The notes below the pieces were generated by a model that saw only the letters and a list, made by a program, of their open reading frames with translations, was not told the origin of the DNA and made no database searches. Shown here in pieces: positions 16,765 through 24,483 of a DNA stretch of 64,000 nucleotides (positions within the stretch are counted from its first letter, which is position 1; each line of letters opens with the position of its first letter). The stretch covers positions 620,001 through 684,000 of the forward strand of contig NZ_JACGZW010000003.1 of the NCBI RefSeq assembly GCF_014145675.1, written 5' to 3'. The DNA comes from Amycolatopsis dendrobii (GTDB taxonomy: Bacteria > Actinomycetota > Actinomycetes > Mycobacteriales > Pseudonocardiaceae). The position numbers were made by a program, and so were the translations under genes.

Positions 16765-16802
16765 GAAATGCGCCGCGCCCTCCAGCAGGGCGGGGCATTT
16801 TC
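16765..16802 (+). terminator. Hairpin terminator after the TetR gene
   Basis: GAAATGC (16765-16771) pairs with GCATTTTC (16795-16802) as the outer stem, and CGCCCT (16776-16781) with AGGGCG (16787-16792) as the inner stem. The downstream arm carries TTTT. It lies about 30 nt past the TetR stop. Confidence 0.55.
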
Positions 16803-16940
16803 GAGCGCACACCCAGCGGACAAAACAATCCTTGCCCTGGACGGCATCCGCCACCACGGCGGCGTCGCTCGCGGGAACGTCCGACGCACCCGGACTCGCG
16901 GCCGACCGACGTCCCGCGGGTGCCGAGGCACGTCTTCAGC

Positions 16941-16977
16941 GAAGGAGGGGGCGCGGAATCACCGCGCCCCCTCCTTC
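16941..16977 (-). terminator. Hairpin terminator after nrdJ
   Basis: A perfect 16-bp stem, GAAGGAGGGGGCGCGG with its exact complement, closes a 5-nt loop (AATCA). It starts 10 nt beyond the nrdJ stop. No T tract follows, as is common for actinobacterial terminators. Confidence 0.75.
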
Positions 16978-16986
16978 AACGACCGA

Positions 16987-19803
16987 TCAGCTGCAGCCGG
17001 ACGTCGCCCCGCAGCCCTCGCAGGCGTAGCACGAACCGGCGGGCCGCATCTTCGTGCCGCAGGTCATGCAGAGCGGTGCGTCCGCGGCCTTGCCAAGATG
17101 CAGTTCCATCAGCTCGGCCGTGCTGTGCGCATCACGACCCGAAGCGTCCGTTGTGGACTCTTCAGCACGGGCAGGCGACGCATCGACACTGCTGCGCAGC
17201 GCGTCGATGTCGAGGCTCTGGCCGCCGTAGTTCGCCTCGACCTCGGCCGAGCGTTCGTCCGCGGTGAAAATGCCCAGCTGCGCACGCTTTTCGTACGGCA
17301 GGTAGTCGAGTGCCAAGCGACGGAACAGGTAGTCCATGACGCTCGTGGCGATCCGGATGTCCGGGTCGTCGGTCATGCCTGCCGGTTCGAAGCGCAGGTT
17401 CGAGAACTTCGAAACGTAGAACTCGAGCGGAATGCCGTGCTGCAGGCCGACCGAGATGGACATCGAGAAGGCGTCCATCACGCCGGACAGCGTGGAACCC
17501 TGTTTGCCGAGCTTCACGAAGATTTCGCCGAGGCCGTCGTCCGGGTACGAGCCCGCGTGCAGGTAGCCCTCGGCGCCGCCGACGGTGAACGACACCGTCT
17601 GGCTCGGGCGCTTCTTCGGCAGGCGGCGGCGCACCGGACGGTATTCGACGACCTTCTCCGGCTCGGTCTCCGCCGCGGCTTCCTTCTTCTTGCCGGTGGA
17701 CAGCGGCTGGCCGACCTTGCAGTTGTCGCGGTAGATCGCGAGCGCCTTGAGGCCGAGTTTCCAGCCCTGGAAGTAAATCTCCTCGACGTCCTCGACGGTC
17801 GCCGACTCCGGCATGTTGACCGTCTTCGAGATCGCGCCCGAGATGAACGGCTGGACCGCGGCCATCATCCGCACGTGGCCCATCGGCGCGATGGACCGGT
17901 CGCCGACCGCGCAGTCGAACACCTCGTAGTGCTCAGGACGCAGGCCCGGCGCGTCGACCACGTGGCCGTGCTGCGCGACGTACTCGACGATCGCCTCGAC
18001 CTGCTCGGCCTGGTAGCCCAGCACCTGCAGCGCGCGCGGCACGGTCTGGTTCACGATCTGCATCGACCCGCCGCCGACGAGCTTCTTGAACTTCACCAGC
18101 GAGAAGTCCGGCTCGATGCCCGTGGTGTCGCAGTCCATCATGAAGCCGATGGTTCCGGTGGGCGCGAGCACCGAGGCCTGCGCGTTGCGCCAGCCGTTGC
18201 GGGTGCCCAGCTCGATGCCCTTCTGCCACTCCTCCGACGCGAGCGCACGGACCGCCGCGTCGTTGCTGTGGTAGGTGCGGACGAGTTCGTTCGCCGCGGC
18301 GTGCTTGCGCATGACGCGCTGGTGCGCTTCGGCGTTGCGCGCGTAGCCCTCGTACGGCCCGACGACGCCGGCCAGTTCGGCCGAACGACGGTAGGACACG
18401 CCGGTCATCAGGGACGTGATCGCGGCGGCGAGCGCGCGGCCGCCCTCGGAGTCGTACGCGTGGCCCAGCGCCATCAGCAGCGCGCCGAGGTTGGCGTAGC
18501 CGATGCCGAGCTGGCGGAACTTGCGCGTGGTGTCGGCGATCGGCTCGGTCGGGAAGTCGGCGAAGCAGATCGAGATGTCCATCGCGGTGATGACGAACTC
18601 GACGGCCTTCGCGAACAGCGGCGCGTCGAACGTGCCCTCCTCGGACACGAACTTCAGCAGGTTGAGCGACGCGAGGTTGCAGCTCGAGTTGTCGAGGTGC
18701 ATGTACTCGCTGCACGGGTTCGACGCGGTGATCCGGCCCGATTCCGGGCAGGTGTGCCAGTCGTTGATCGTGCTGTCGTACTGCACGCCCGGGTCGGCGC
18801 ATTCCCACGCCGCCTGTGCCATGCTGCGGAACAGCTTCTTCGCGTCGGTGCGGTCGATGACCTCGCCGGTGAGCCGGGCGCGCAGGCCGAAGTCGGTGCC
18901 GTTCTCGACGGCGTGCATGAACTCGTCGGACACGCGGACCGAGTTGTTCGCGTTCTGGTACTGCACCGAGGAAATGTCGGAGCCGGAGAGGTCCATGTCG
19001 AACCCGGCGTCGCGGAGGACCTTGATCTTTTCCTCTTCGCGCGCCTTGGTCTGGATGAACTCTTCGATGTCCGGGTGGTCGACGTCGAGCACGACCATCT
19101 TCGCCGCGCGCCGGGTGGCGCCGCCGGACTTGATGGTGCCCGCGGAGGCGTCGGCGCCGCGCATGAACGAAACCGGGCCGGACGCGGTGCCGCCGGAGGT
19201 GAGCAGTTCTTTCGAGGAGCGGATGCGCGACAGGTTGAGGCCCGCGCCGGAACCGCCCTTGAAGATCAGGCCTTCCTCGCGGTACCAGTTGAGGATCGAC
19301 TCCATCGTGTCGTCGACAGCGAGGATGAAGCAGGCGGACACCTGCTGCTTCGAGGACGTGCCGACGTTGAACCACACCGGGGAGTTGAAGCTGAAGACCT
19401 GGTGCAGCAGCATCCAGGTGAGCTCGTGCTCGAAGATCTCGAGGTCGGACGGACCGGCGAAGTAGTCGTGCTCGGCGGCGGCCTTGACGTAGGTGCGCAC
19501 CACGCGGTCGATGAGCTGCTTGAGGCTGCTCTCGCGCTGCGGGCTGCCGACCGCGCCGCGGAAGTACTTGCTGGTGACGATGTTGGTCGCGTTGACCGAC
19601 CAGAACTCGGGGAATTCGACCCCGCGCTGCTCGAAGTTGACGCTGCCGTCGCGCCAGTTCGTCATCACGACGTCGCGGGTCTCCCACGCGACCTCGTCGT
19701 AGGGGTGGGTCCCCTCGGTGGTGAAGACCCGCCGGACGGTGAGGCCCTTGTTCGGCTTCTTGTTCTGTCCGGCCGCAGCGCCGGTTCCCACGGTTTCGGT
19801 CAT
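16987..19803 (-). CDS. nrdJ: Adenosylcobalamin-dependent (class II) ribonucleotide reductase
   Basis: 938 residues. It converts ribonucleotides to deoxyribonucleotides with adenosylcobalamin as radical source, in the cytosol and independently of oxygen. Visible hallmarks are GGSGAGLNLSRIRS in the substrate-binding region, GTASGPVSFMRGADASAGTI, the active-site segment SNPCSEYMHLDNSSCNLASL and TGTIGFMMDCDTTGIEPDFS. The cysteine-rich C terminus is CMTCGTKMRPAGSCYACEGC. Length and motifs match actinobacterial NrdJ. I chose the ATG opening MTETVGTGAAAGQNKKPNKG, with AGGGACAGGA upstream. The open frame continues through nrdR out of phase and is not coding there. nrdR lies 38 nt upstream, so the pair is an operon. 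Confidence 0.96.
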   Translation of the reverse strand: MTETVGTGAAAGQNKKPNKGLTVRRVFTTEGTHPYDEVAWETRDVVMTNWRDGSVNFEQRGVEFPEFWSVNATNIVTSKYFRGAVGSPQRESSLKQLIDRVVRTYVKAAAEHDYFAGPSDLEIFEHELTWMLLHQVFSFNSPVWFNVGTSSKQQVSACFILAVDDTMESILNWYREEGLIFKGGSGAGLNLSRIRSSKELLTSGGTASGPVSFMRGADASAGTIKSGGATRRAAKMVVLDVDHPDIEEFIQTKAREEEKIKVLRDAGFDMDLSGSDISSVQYQNANNSVRVSDEFMHAVENGTDFGLRARLTGEVIDRTDAKKLFRSMAQAAWECADPGVQYDSTINDWHTCPESGRITASNPCSEYMHLDNSSCNLASLNLLKFVSEEGTFDAPLFAKAVEFVITAMDISICFADFPTEPIADTTRKFRQLGIGYANLGALLMALGHAYDSEGGRALAAAITSLMTGVSYRRSAELAGVVGPYEGYARNAEAHQRVMRKHAAANELVRTYHSNDAAVRALASEEWQKGIELGTRNGWRNAQASVLAPTGTIGFMMDCDTTGIEPDFSLVKFKKLVGGGSMQIVNQTVPRALQVLGYQAEQVEAIVEYVAQHGHVVDAPGLRPEHYEVFDCAVGDRSIAPMGHVRMMAAVQPFISGAISKTVNMPESATVEDVEEIYFQGWKLGLKALAIYRDNCKVGQPLSTGKKKEAAAETEPEKVVEYRPVRRRLPKKRPSQTVSFTVGGAEGYLHAGSYPDDGLGEIFVKLGKQGSTLSGVMDAFSMSISVGLQHGIPLEFYVSKFSNLRFEPAGMTDDPDIRIATSVMDYLFRRLALDYLPYEKRAQLGIFTADERSAEVEANYGGQSLDIDALRSSVDASPARAEESTTDASGRDAHSTAELMELHLGKAADAPLCMTCGTKMRPAGSCYACEGCGATSGCS

Positions 19804-19841
19804 GCGGTCCTGTCCCTCGCTCCCCGCGACCCGGTGACGGC

Positions 19842-20333
19842 TCAGTCGTCGCCGGCGCGCTCGCCTTCCTGGTCCTCCGCAGTTCCCGCCATGGCTTTCC
19901 GCAGGTCGGAGATCTCCTTCTCGAAGTCCTCGACCGAGGAGAAGGAGCGGTAGACGCTGGCGAACCGGAGATACGCGACGCCGTCCAGTTCCCGCAGCGG
20001 GCCGAGGATGGCGAGGCCGACCTCGTGGCTGGGGATCTCGGCCAGCCCGGCGGACCGGATCGACTCCTCCACGCGCTGCGCGAGCTTCTGCAGCGCGTCG
20101 TCGTCGACCGGACGGCCCTGGCAGGCCCGCCGCACTCCGTTGACCACCTTGTCCCGGCTGAACTGCTCGGTGGCGCCGGACCGTTTGACCACGGCCAGCA
20201 CCATCGTCTCCGACGTGGTGAAACGCCGTCCGCACTCGGCGCACGAACGCCGCCGCCGGATCGCCTGTCCCTCGTCCACCTCTCGGGAGTCGACGACCCG
20301 AGAGTCCGCATGCCGGCAGAACGGGCACCTCAT
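19842..20333 (-). CDS. nrdR: Transcriptional repressor NrdR
   Basis: 163 residues. The N-terminal zinc ribbon CPFC...CAEC (C3, C6, C31, C34) is followed by an ATP-cone (about 49-139, [20 protein letters not shown]). NrdR reads dATP/ATP levels and represses ribonucleotide reductase genes at NrdR boxes. I use the ATG giving [20 protein letters not shown], preceded by GGAAGG; the open frame upstream lacks family sequence. It is co-transcribed with nrdJ and probably represses its own operon. Confidence 0.95.
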   Translation of the reverse strand: MRCPFCRHADSRVVDSREVDEGQAIRRRRSCAECGRRFTTSETMVLAVVKRSGATEQFSRDKVVNGVRRACQGRPVDDDALQKLAQRVEESIRSAGLAEIPSHEVGLAILGPLRELDGVAYLRFASVYRSFSSVEDFEKEISDLRKAMAGTAEDQEGERAGDD

Positions 20334-20534
20334 CCGCCGATCACCTTCCCCTCCGCGCCGGTCGATTCCTGTCCCAACCGGCCCCTGCCGCCACGCTACG
20401 GCCTGGACCGCGGTCACCGCGCGCGACCCCGCGCCTGGTGATCGACTTGTGGACATCCGGTGGGCAACTGCCGGCCGGCTGTGGACAACTGCCGCCAGTC
20501 TACCCCTACCTGTGGACCAACTACAGCGGTGTAA

Positions 20535-20550
20535 CTACTAGATATAGGGG
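20535..20550 (-). promoter_or_regulatory. Candidate NrdR box upstream of nrdR-nrdJ
   Basis: Read on the minus strand, the site is CCCCTATATCTAGTAG. It matches the NrdR box model ACACWATATATWGTGT at about 10 of 16 positions and forms an AT-rich island in GC-rich DNA about 200 bp before nrdR. A second, weaker candidate overlaps 20519-20534. The surrounding 300 bp hold no gene, and I see no cobalamin-riboswitch B12 box. Confidence 0.45.
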
Positions 20551-20640
20551 TAGACCATAGATCGCCGCCGGGGCGGGCGCAAGAAACCCGAGAGGGTGAA
20601 AGAGCGGTTGCGCAAGATGCGACCGGGTGGTTTCCGAAAG

Positions 20641-21750
20641 TCATGACCCAGTCGTGTCCGATCGCCCGCCGGATTCCCCGCTCGAACCGGCGCCGGACCA
20701 GGCGACCGGCACGGTGAGCGGCATGCCGGGCATCAGTGCGGTGTCGTCGAGGTTGTTGAGCTCCTTGATCCGCTCGACGACCGCGCTCTGGTCGGCGTTC
20801 GGCGCGAACCGGGCGGCGAGCGCCCCGAGCGAATCGCCGGGCTGCACGGAAACGGACGCCGTCCGCGACGGCACCGGGCCGCTGGACACTCCGGCGCCGA
20901 ACACGCCGAGCCCGGTGACGATGAGGCAGGCCGCGAAGGCGATCGCGAACAGCCACGGCCACCGCACCGACGGCCGGGCCGCGGTCTTGCAGGCCACGCC
21001 GCCGCGCCGTCCCGCGACGACCCGCTCCCGCGACGGCGGCCGCAACGGCTCGCCACGCCGCTCGCGCGCGGTGCGCCCGGGGTTCGCCGGGACAACAGCC
21101 GGGAGGTGCCGGACCGCAGTGCGGCCGCGCGCTTCGCGGGGCTTGCGGGCGGGGGCTTCTTCGGTTGCGACGGCGGAGGGGGCCGACGTCTGGAATCCGG
21201 CTCGCTCGACGGACCGGACCGCGCCGGCGGACCTCGGCTCGGCAACCTCGGTCGCCGCCGCCCGCGCGCCTCGCTCCGCCGAGGGCGAGAAACGGGCAGA
21301 TTCCCGCACCGGCCGCGCACCGTTTCGGCCGAACGCCTCGCCCGGTGCCGGCCACCCGGCATCAGGCAGCTCGCCACCAGCGAGTCCGGCCTCGGCCGCC
21401 GCCTGCCAGGCGCGCCGCCGGCCGGGCTCACCGCGCGAACCCTCGCCGGGCCGATCCGCGCCAGGGCCGCGCCGGGCGCCGGCCCGGCCGCGAAGCTCGA
21501 CCACCTCGGCGGAACCGGACGCCGAGCCCGGATCAGCGCCGGATTCGGCTTCGGAGCCCTCCGGAACACCATCCTTTCGGGTGGCGTCCACGCGCCCCGC
21601 GCGCCGCCGCGAACGGCGTGCCGGACCGCCGGGCCCGGGTTCCCTCCGGACCGGGACCGGCCCGTCCGAAGCGGCGCCGCCCTCGGCAGGGCGGACGGCA
21701 GGGACGGGCCGAAGCGGGCGGACCAGCCCGCGATCTGCCAGGATCGACAT
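20641..21750 (-). CDS. SOS-linked LysM membrane protein (ChiZ/DivS-position cell-division inhibitor)
   Basis: 369 residues with an unusual layout: a roughly 263-residue cytoplasmic part rich in Arg, Ala, Pro and Gly and probably disordered, one membrane segment (about 264-288, WPWLFAIAFAACLIVTG), then a short outer region with one LysM domain (VQPGDSLGALAARFAPNADQ). Position identifies it: it is divergent from lexA and upstream of nrdR, as in the mycobacterial Rv2719c (ChiZ) arrangement, where the product is SOS-induced and blocks cell division. The ATG has GGAGG 7 nt upstream. LexA boxes lie 70-100 bp before the start. Function is inferred from context and the LysM/TM layout, not from catalytic residues. 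Confidence 0.78.
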   Translation of the reverse strand: MSILADRGLVRPLRPVPAVRPAEGGAASDGPVPVRREPGPGGPARRSRRRAGRVDATRKDGVPEGSEAESGADPGSASGSAEVVELRGRAGARRGPGADRPGEGSRGEPGRRRAWQAAAEAGLAGGELPDAGWPAPGEAFGRNGARPVRESARFSPSAERGARAAATEVAEPRSAGAVRSVERAGFQTSAPSAVATEEAPARKPREARGRTAVRHLPAVVPANPGRTARERRGEPLRPPSRERVVAGRRGGVACKTAARPSVRWPWLFAIAFAACLIVTGLGVFGAGVSSGPVPSRTASVSVQPGDSLGALAARFAPNADQSAVVERIKELNNLDDTALMPGMPLTVPVAWSGAGSSGESGGRSDTTGS

Positions 21751-21819
21751 TCCGGAACCTCCTCGTGACCTGCGGATCCGTCCGGTCCGGGCCGTACACC
21801 TGCGCCGCAGCGGTCCAGA

Positions 21820-21835
21820 TCGAACAGGCGTTCTA
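21820..21835. promoter_or_regulatory. LexA (SOS) box 1, LysM-gene side
   Basis: TCGAACAGGCGTTCTA matches the actinobacterial SOS palindrome TCGAAC-N4-GTTCGA with a single mismatch. It lies about 70 bp upstream of the LysM protein start. Confidence 0.75.
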
Positions 21836-21851
21836 TCGAACGTCCGTGCGA
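21836..21851. promoter_or_regulatory. LexA (SOS) box 2, directly abutting box 1
   Basis: TCGAACGTCCGTGCGA also matches the SOS model with one mismatch and begins on the base after box 1. Two abutting boxes would place two LexA dimers on the same DNA segment. Confidence 0.6.
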
Positions 21852-21899
21852 AGGTCTACCACCCCGCACCGACAAAATCGAGAGGACACGGCGTGTCGA

Positions 21900-21915
21900 T
21901 CGAACAGATGTTTGA
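21900..21915. promoter_or_regulatory. LexA (SOS) box 3, lexA side
   Basis: TCGAACAGATGTTTGA matches the SOS model with one mismatch and closely resembles the recA box of this window (ACGAACAGATGTTCGA). It lies about 185 bp before the chosen lexA start, which allows autorepression. Confidence 0.8.
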
Positions 21916-22099
21916 AATCGTCGCTCGCGGTGACTAACGTCGGTGACCAGGACATCTGCCGGACCGGCTCCGGCGGGTGCCGCCGGACGGGCGTTCGCGG
22001 AAAACGCGGATCCCGGACCGGCGCACGCGGACACGCGCGGGACGCCGACACGGCGACCGCGGGACGGCTGGAGGCGACGCAGCGTTGGAGAAGGACACG

Positions 22100-22864
22100 G
22101 TGAAGGGCACCGCGGCGAAAGGGGCCAAGACGGCCTCGCGGGGCAAGGCGTCCGCACAATCCGCGCGCGAATCCGGCCACGAGAGCACGGGGAAGGTGAG
22201 CGCCATGCCGGAGGTGTACGACGTGGACGAGACGCTGACCGTCCGCCAGCAGCAGGTGCTCGACGTCATCCGCACGTGGGTGAGCCGCTTCGGCTACCCG
22301 CCGAGCGTGCGCGAGATCGGCGAGGCGGTGGGGCTCACGTCCACGTCGTCGGTGTCGCACCAGCTGCGCGCGCTGCAGCGCAAGGGCTATCTGCGCCGCG
22401 ACGCCAACCGGCCGCGCGCGGTGGGCGTGCTCGCGTCCACCGACGACAACCCGATGGGCATCGAGATGGACCAGCAGCCGTCCGTGCCGAAGGCGGCGTA
22501 CGTGCCGCTGGTCGGCCGGATCGCGGCAGGCGGTCCGGTACTCGCCGAACAGGCTGTCGAGGACGTCTTCCCGCTGCCGCGCGAAATCGTCGGCGAGGGC
22601 GAACTGTTCCTGCTGAGCGTCACCGGCGATTCGATGGTCGACGCCGCCATCACCGACGGCGACTGGGTCGTCGTCCGGCAGCAGCCCGCCGCGGAGAACG
22701 GGGACATCGTCGCCGCGATGATCGACGGCGAGGCCACGGTGAAGACGTTCAAGCGCAAGGACGGGCACGTGTGGCTGATGCCGCACAACGACGCGTACGA
22801 GCCCATTCCCGGCGACGACGCGTCGATCCTGGGCAAGGTCGTGGCGGTGCTGCGGCGGCTCTGA
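22100..22864 (+). CDS. lexA: SOS repressor LexA
   Basis: About 254 residues. The N-terminal winged helix ([40 protein letters not shown]) binds SOS boxes. The C-terminal peptidase domain has the catalytic dyad S178 (TGDSMVDAA) and K215 (EATVKTFKR) and the self-cleavage bond A143-G144 (RIAAGGP). RecA filaments trigger cleavage and derepression. I chose the GTG with GGAGAAGGA upstream, which leaves a 36-residue basic, alanine-rich tail before the conserved part. The ATG at 22205 ([13 protein letters not shown]) also has a fair binding site and would give a more standard length. Confidence 0.95.
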   Translation: MKGTAAKGAKTASRGKASAQSARESGHESTGKVSAMPEVYDVDETLTVRQQQVLDVIRTWVSRFGYPPSVREIGEAVGLTSTSSVSHQLRALQRKGYLRRDANRPRAVGVLASTDDNPMGIEMDQQPSVPKAAYVPLVGRIAAGGPVLAEQAVEDVFPLPREIVGEGELFLLSVTGDSMVDAAITDGDWVVVRQQPAAENGDIVAAMIDGEATVKTFKRKDGHVWLMPHNDAYEPIPGDDASILGKVVAVLRRL

Positions 22865-22869
22865 ACCGT

Positions 22870-22913
22870 GGCGCGCTCCCCTCCCCTGGGCCGGGGCGAG
22901 GGGAGTGCGCGCC
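22870..22913 (+). terminator. Hairpin terminator after lexA
   Basis: GGCGCGC-TCCCCTC (22870-22883) pairs with GAGGGGA-GTGCGCGCC (22898-22913), leaving a 2-nt bulge, and begins 6 nt past the lexA stop. Confidence 0.65.
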
Positions 22914-22957
22914 GGGGTTCGGTTTCGCCGACGGTTGCGAGGCTGCGTCAGGCCGGA

Positions 22958-23440
22958 AGCAGCGGCGCGGCGGGAACGGCGGCAGGCGCGGCGCGGCTCG
23001 TACGAGCGGTGGCACGGCAGGGGCGGTGCCACGGCGGGAACAGTGCGTCAGGAATGGTGCCGCTGTGGGAGCGGAATCGCGCGGCAAGAACAGCGGCGCA
23101 CAAAGGCGGCGCGGCAAGAGCGGTGCCACGGCAAGAGCGGCGTCGCGGCAGGAATAGCGGCGCGGCAAGAATAGCGGCGCGCGCGAGCGGCGCGGCAGGA
23201 ACGCTGCCACGGCAGGAGCGGCAACGCGCGAGCGGCGCGGCAAGAACGACGCCACAACAGGAGTAGTGCGGCAGGAACGCTGCCGAAGCAGAAGCTGCCG
23301 CGCGCGAGAGCGGCACCGAGCGCGGGCGGCGCGTCTGGAACGGCGCCGCGGCAAGAACGGCGTACGAGGAACCGCGCTGTGGCGGGAACGGCACCTCGGC
23401 TGTAGCGGCGCGAAAGTGCGGCAGCGAGTCAGGAACGGCG
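22958..23440. repeat. Degenerate short tandem-like repeat field, about 17 copies
   Basis: The 560 bp between lexA and the next gene consist largely of diverged copies of a 15-17 bp unit, roughly CGCGGCARGAAYRGCG. Good copies begin near 23081, 23143, 23161, 23191, 23236, 23267 and 23345. Spacing varies and adjoining sequence alternates GCCACGGCA with CGCGCGAGCGG. Open frames crossing it give repetitive low-complexity peptides on both strands, without ribosome binding sites, so I do not call a gene. It has no CRISPR-like constant repeat or unique spacers. Confidence 0.7.
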
Positions 23441-24430
23441 GCGTTTCCTGGCGAGCAAGAACCACGCACCGAGAACAACCACCGCGGCAACGGCGGCAGC
23501 GGGAACGAGCGGGAAACCGCCTGACTCCTGCTCCGCTGGCTGAGGAGTAGCGGCACCACCTGGCTTTGGTGCAGGTGCTTGCGGAGTGACCAGAGAGGTC
23601 GCGTTCTTGATCGCCCGCACCGGTTCGCCGACGCCTTCGCTCGCGGACAACAACGTGCCGTCCGGCTCGAAAGCAATCGCTTCGCCCTGCTTTTCATTCG
23701 GCAACGGGATCCGGACAGGTTCGCGTTGCAGAGCCGCCGCGACATCGCCGTCTGGGGCCGCGTATAAATACGCGTCCGTGTAGGTCCGCAGCGCGATGAC
23801 TTTCCCGTCCGCGCTGGTCGCGCCTCCGGTGATCAGTGCCGAACCGAACGAGCCCACCGGGCCGCCCGGTGTGTCGGTGCTGTGGACGCGCAGAGTGCCG
23901 ACCTGCTTCAGCTTCGTCGGGCCGGGAGCTGCCAGCGGGCCCGAGGGCTGGTAGACCTTGGAAGTGCCCAGCAGGTCTTTGGTCACCAGGAACGGCGTGC
24001 CGGACTGGTCAAGAACCAGGGCTTCGGTGTCGTGCGGACCGTCCGGGTAGGTCAGGCGATGCACGACGGCCGCGCCGCCGGCTGGTTTCAGTTCCAGCAG
24101 GGCGACCGTTTCCCGCTTGGCGCGGTTGTCGCCGGTGTCGGAAAGCCACAGGGTGCCGTCTTTGCCGCGGGCCAGATCTTCCACGTCATACGGGTCCGTG
24201 GAATCCGTCAGGACGTCCGTCACCTGGCATTTCCGATCCAGGACGAAGACCTGCACCTTGGTGCCGCCGTCGTTGATCGCGTACCAATGCTCGCCGTCGG
24301 AGGCCAGGCCGGACAGCTCGTTGAGGCGCTTGTCCTTGACCTGGCAAAGAGGCTCAGGGGCCGGAGCCGCCGCTGCCGGGACAGCTCCCGCGAGCATCAG
24401 GACAGCCGTCAGTGCCAGGACGACCCGCAC
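23429..24430 (-). CDS. Secreted, C-terminally anchored beta-propeller-like protein
   Basis: 333 residues. An N-terminal signal peptide (MRVVLALTAVLMLAGAVPAA) is followed by a mature part of repeated beta-strand blocks (NELSGLASDGEHWYAINDGG, DPYDVEDLARGKDGTLWLSD, GEAIAFEPDGTLLSASEGVG), suggesting a propeller of the esterase-like or phytase-like type. A proline-rich linker, one hydrophobic segment (about 305-328) and RKRRRS complete it, an anchoring signal with a positive stop-transfer tail but no LPXTG motif. It is probably exposed on the cell surface. The GTG has GGAGGT 6 nt upstream; a GTG at 24451 would start before the signal peptide. The last bases overlap the repeat field. Confidence 0.75.
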   Translation of the reverse strand: MRVVLALTAVLMLAGAVPAAAAPAPEPLCQVKDKRLNELSGLASDGEHWYAINDGGTKVQVFVLDRKCQVTDVLTDSTDPYDVEDLARGKDGTLWLSDTGDNRAKRETVALLELKPAGGAAVVHRLTYPDGPHDTEALVLDQSGTPFLVTKDLLGTSKVYQPSGPLAAPGPTKLKQVGTLRVHSTDTPGGPVGSFGSALITGGATSADGKVIALRTYTDAYLYAAPDGDVAAALQREPVRIPLPNEKQGEAIAFEPDGTLLSASEGVGEPVRAIKNATSLVTPQAPAPKPGGAATPQPAEQESGGFPLVPAAAVAAVVVLGAWFLLARKRRRS

Positions 24431-24439
24431 CAGTTCACC

Positions 24440-24477
24440 TCCGTAGTGCACGGCCCGCTCGGGCCGTGCACTACGGA
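24440..24477 (-). terminator. 18-bp perfect hairpin between hflX and the propeller gene
   Basis: TCCGTAGTGCACGGCCCG and its exact complement form an 18-bp stem with a 2-nt nominal loop, starting 7 nt after the hflX stop. On the minus strand its far arm runs into the GGAGGT ribosome binding site of the next gene (24437-24442) by 3 nt. It may therefore both stop hflX transcripts and hide the downstream binding site in read-through RNA. Confidence 0.7.
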
Positions 24478-24483
24478 AGACGT

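Noticed and set aside
16768..19953. Very long open frame on the plus strand opposite nrdJ
   Set aside because: It mirrors third-position GC of nrdJ, encodes arginine/valine/alanine-rich sequence with no domain, and has no ribosome binding site. It is an antisense shadow of a clear gene.
20334..20640. Cobalamin riboswitch before nrdR-nrdJ
   Set aside because: I looked for a B12-box-like GCCACTG segment on the coding strand and found none. Only a candidate NrdR box stands out.
22958..23440. CRISPR array
   Set aside because: Units are short, diverged and irregularly spaced, with no constant repeat or unique spacers and no cas genes nearby.
22749..23465. Minus-strand frame with FLPRR-type repeated peptides
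   Set aside because: It comes from the nucleotide repeat field, has no start signal and partly runs antisense to lexA.
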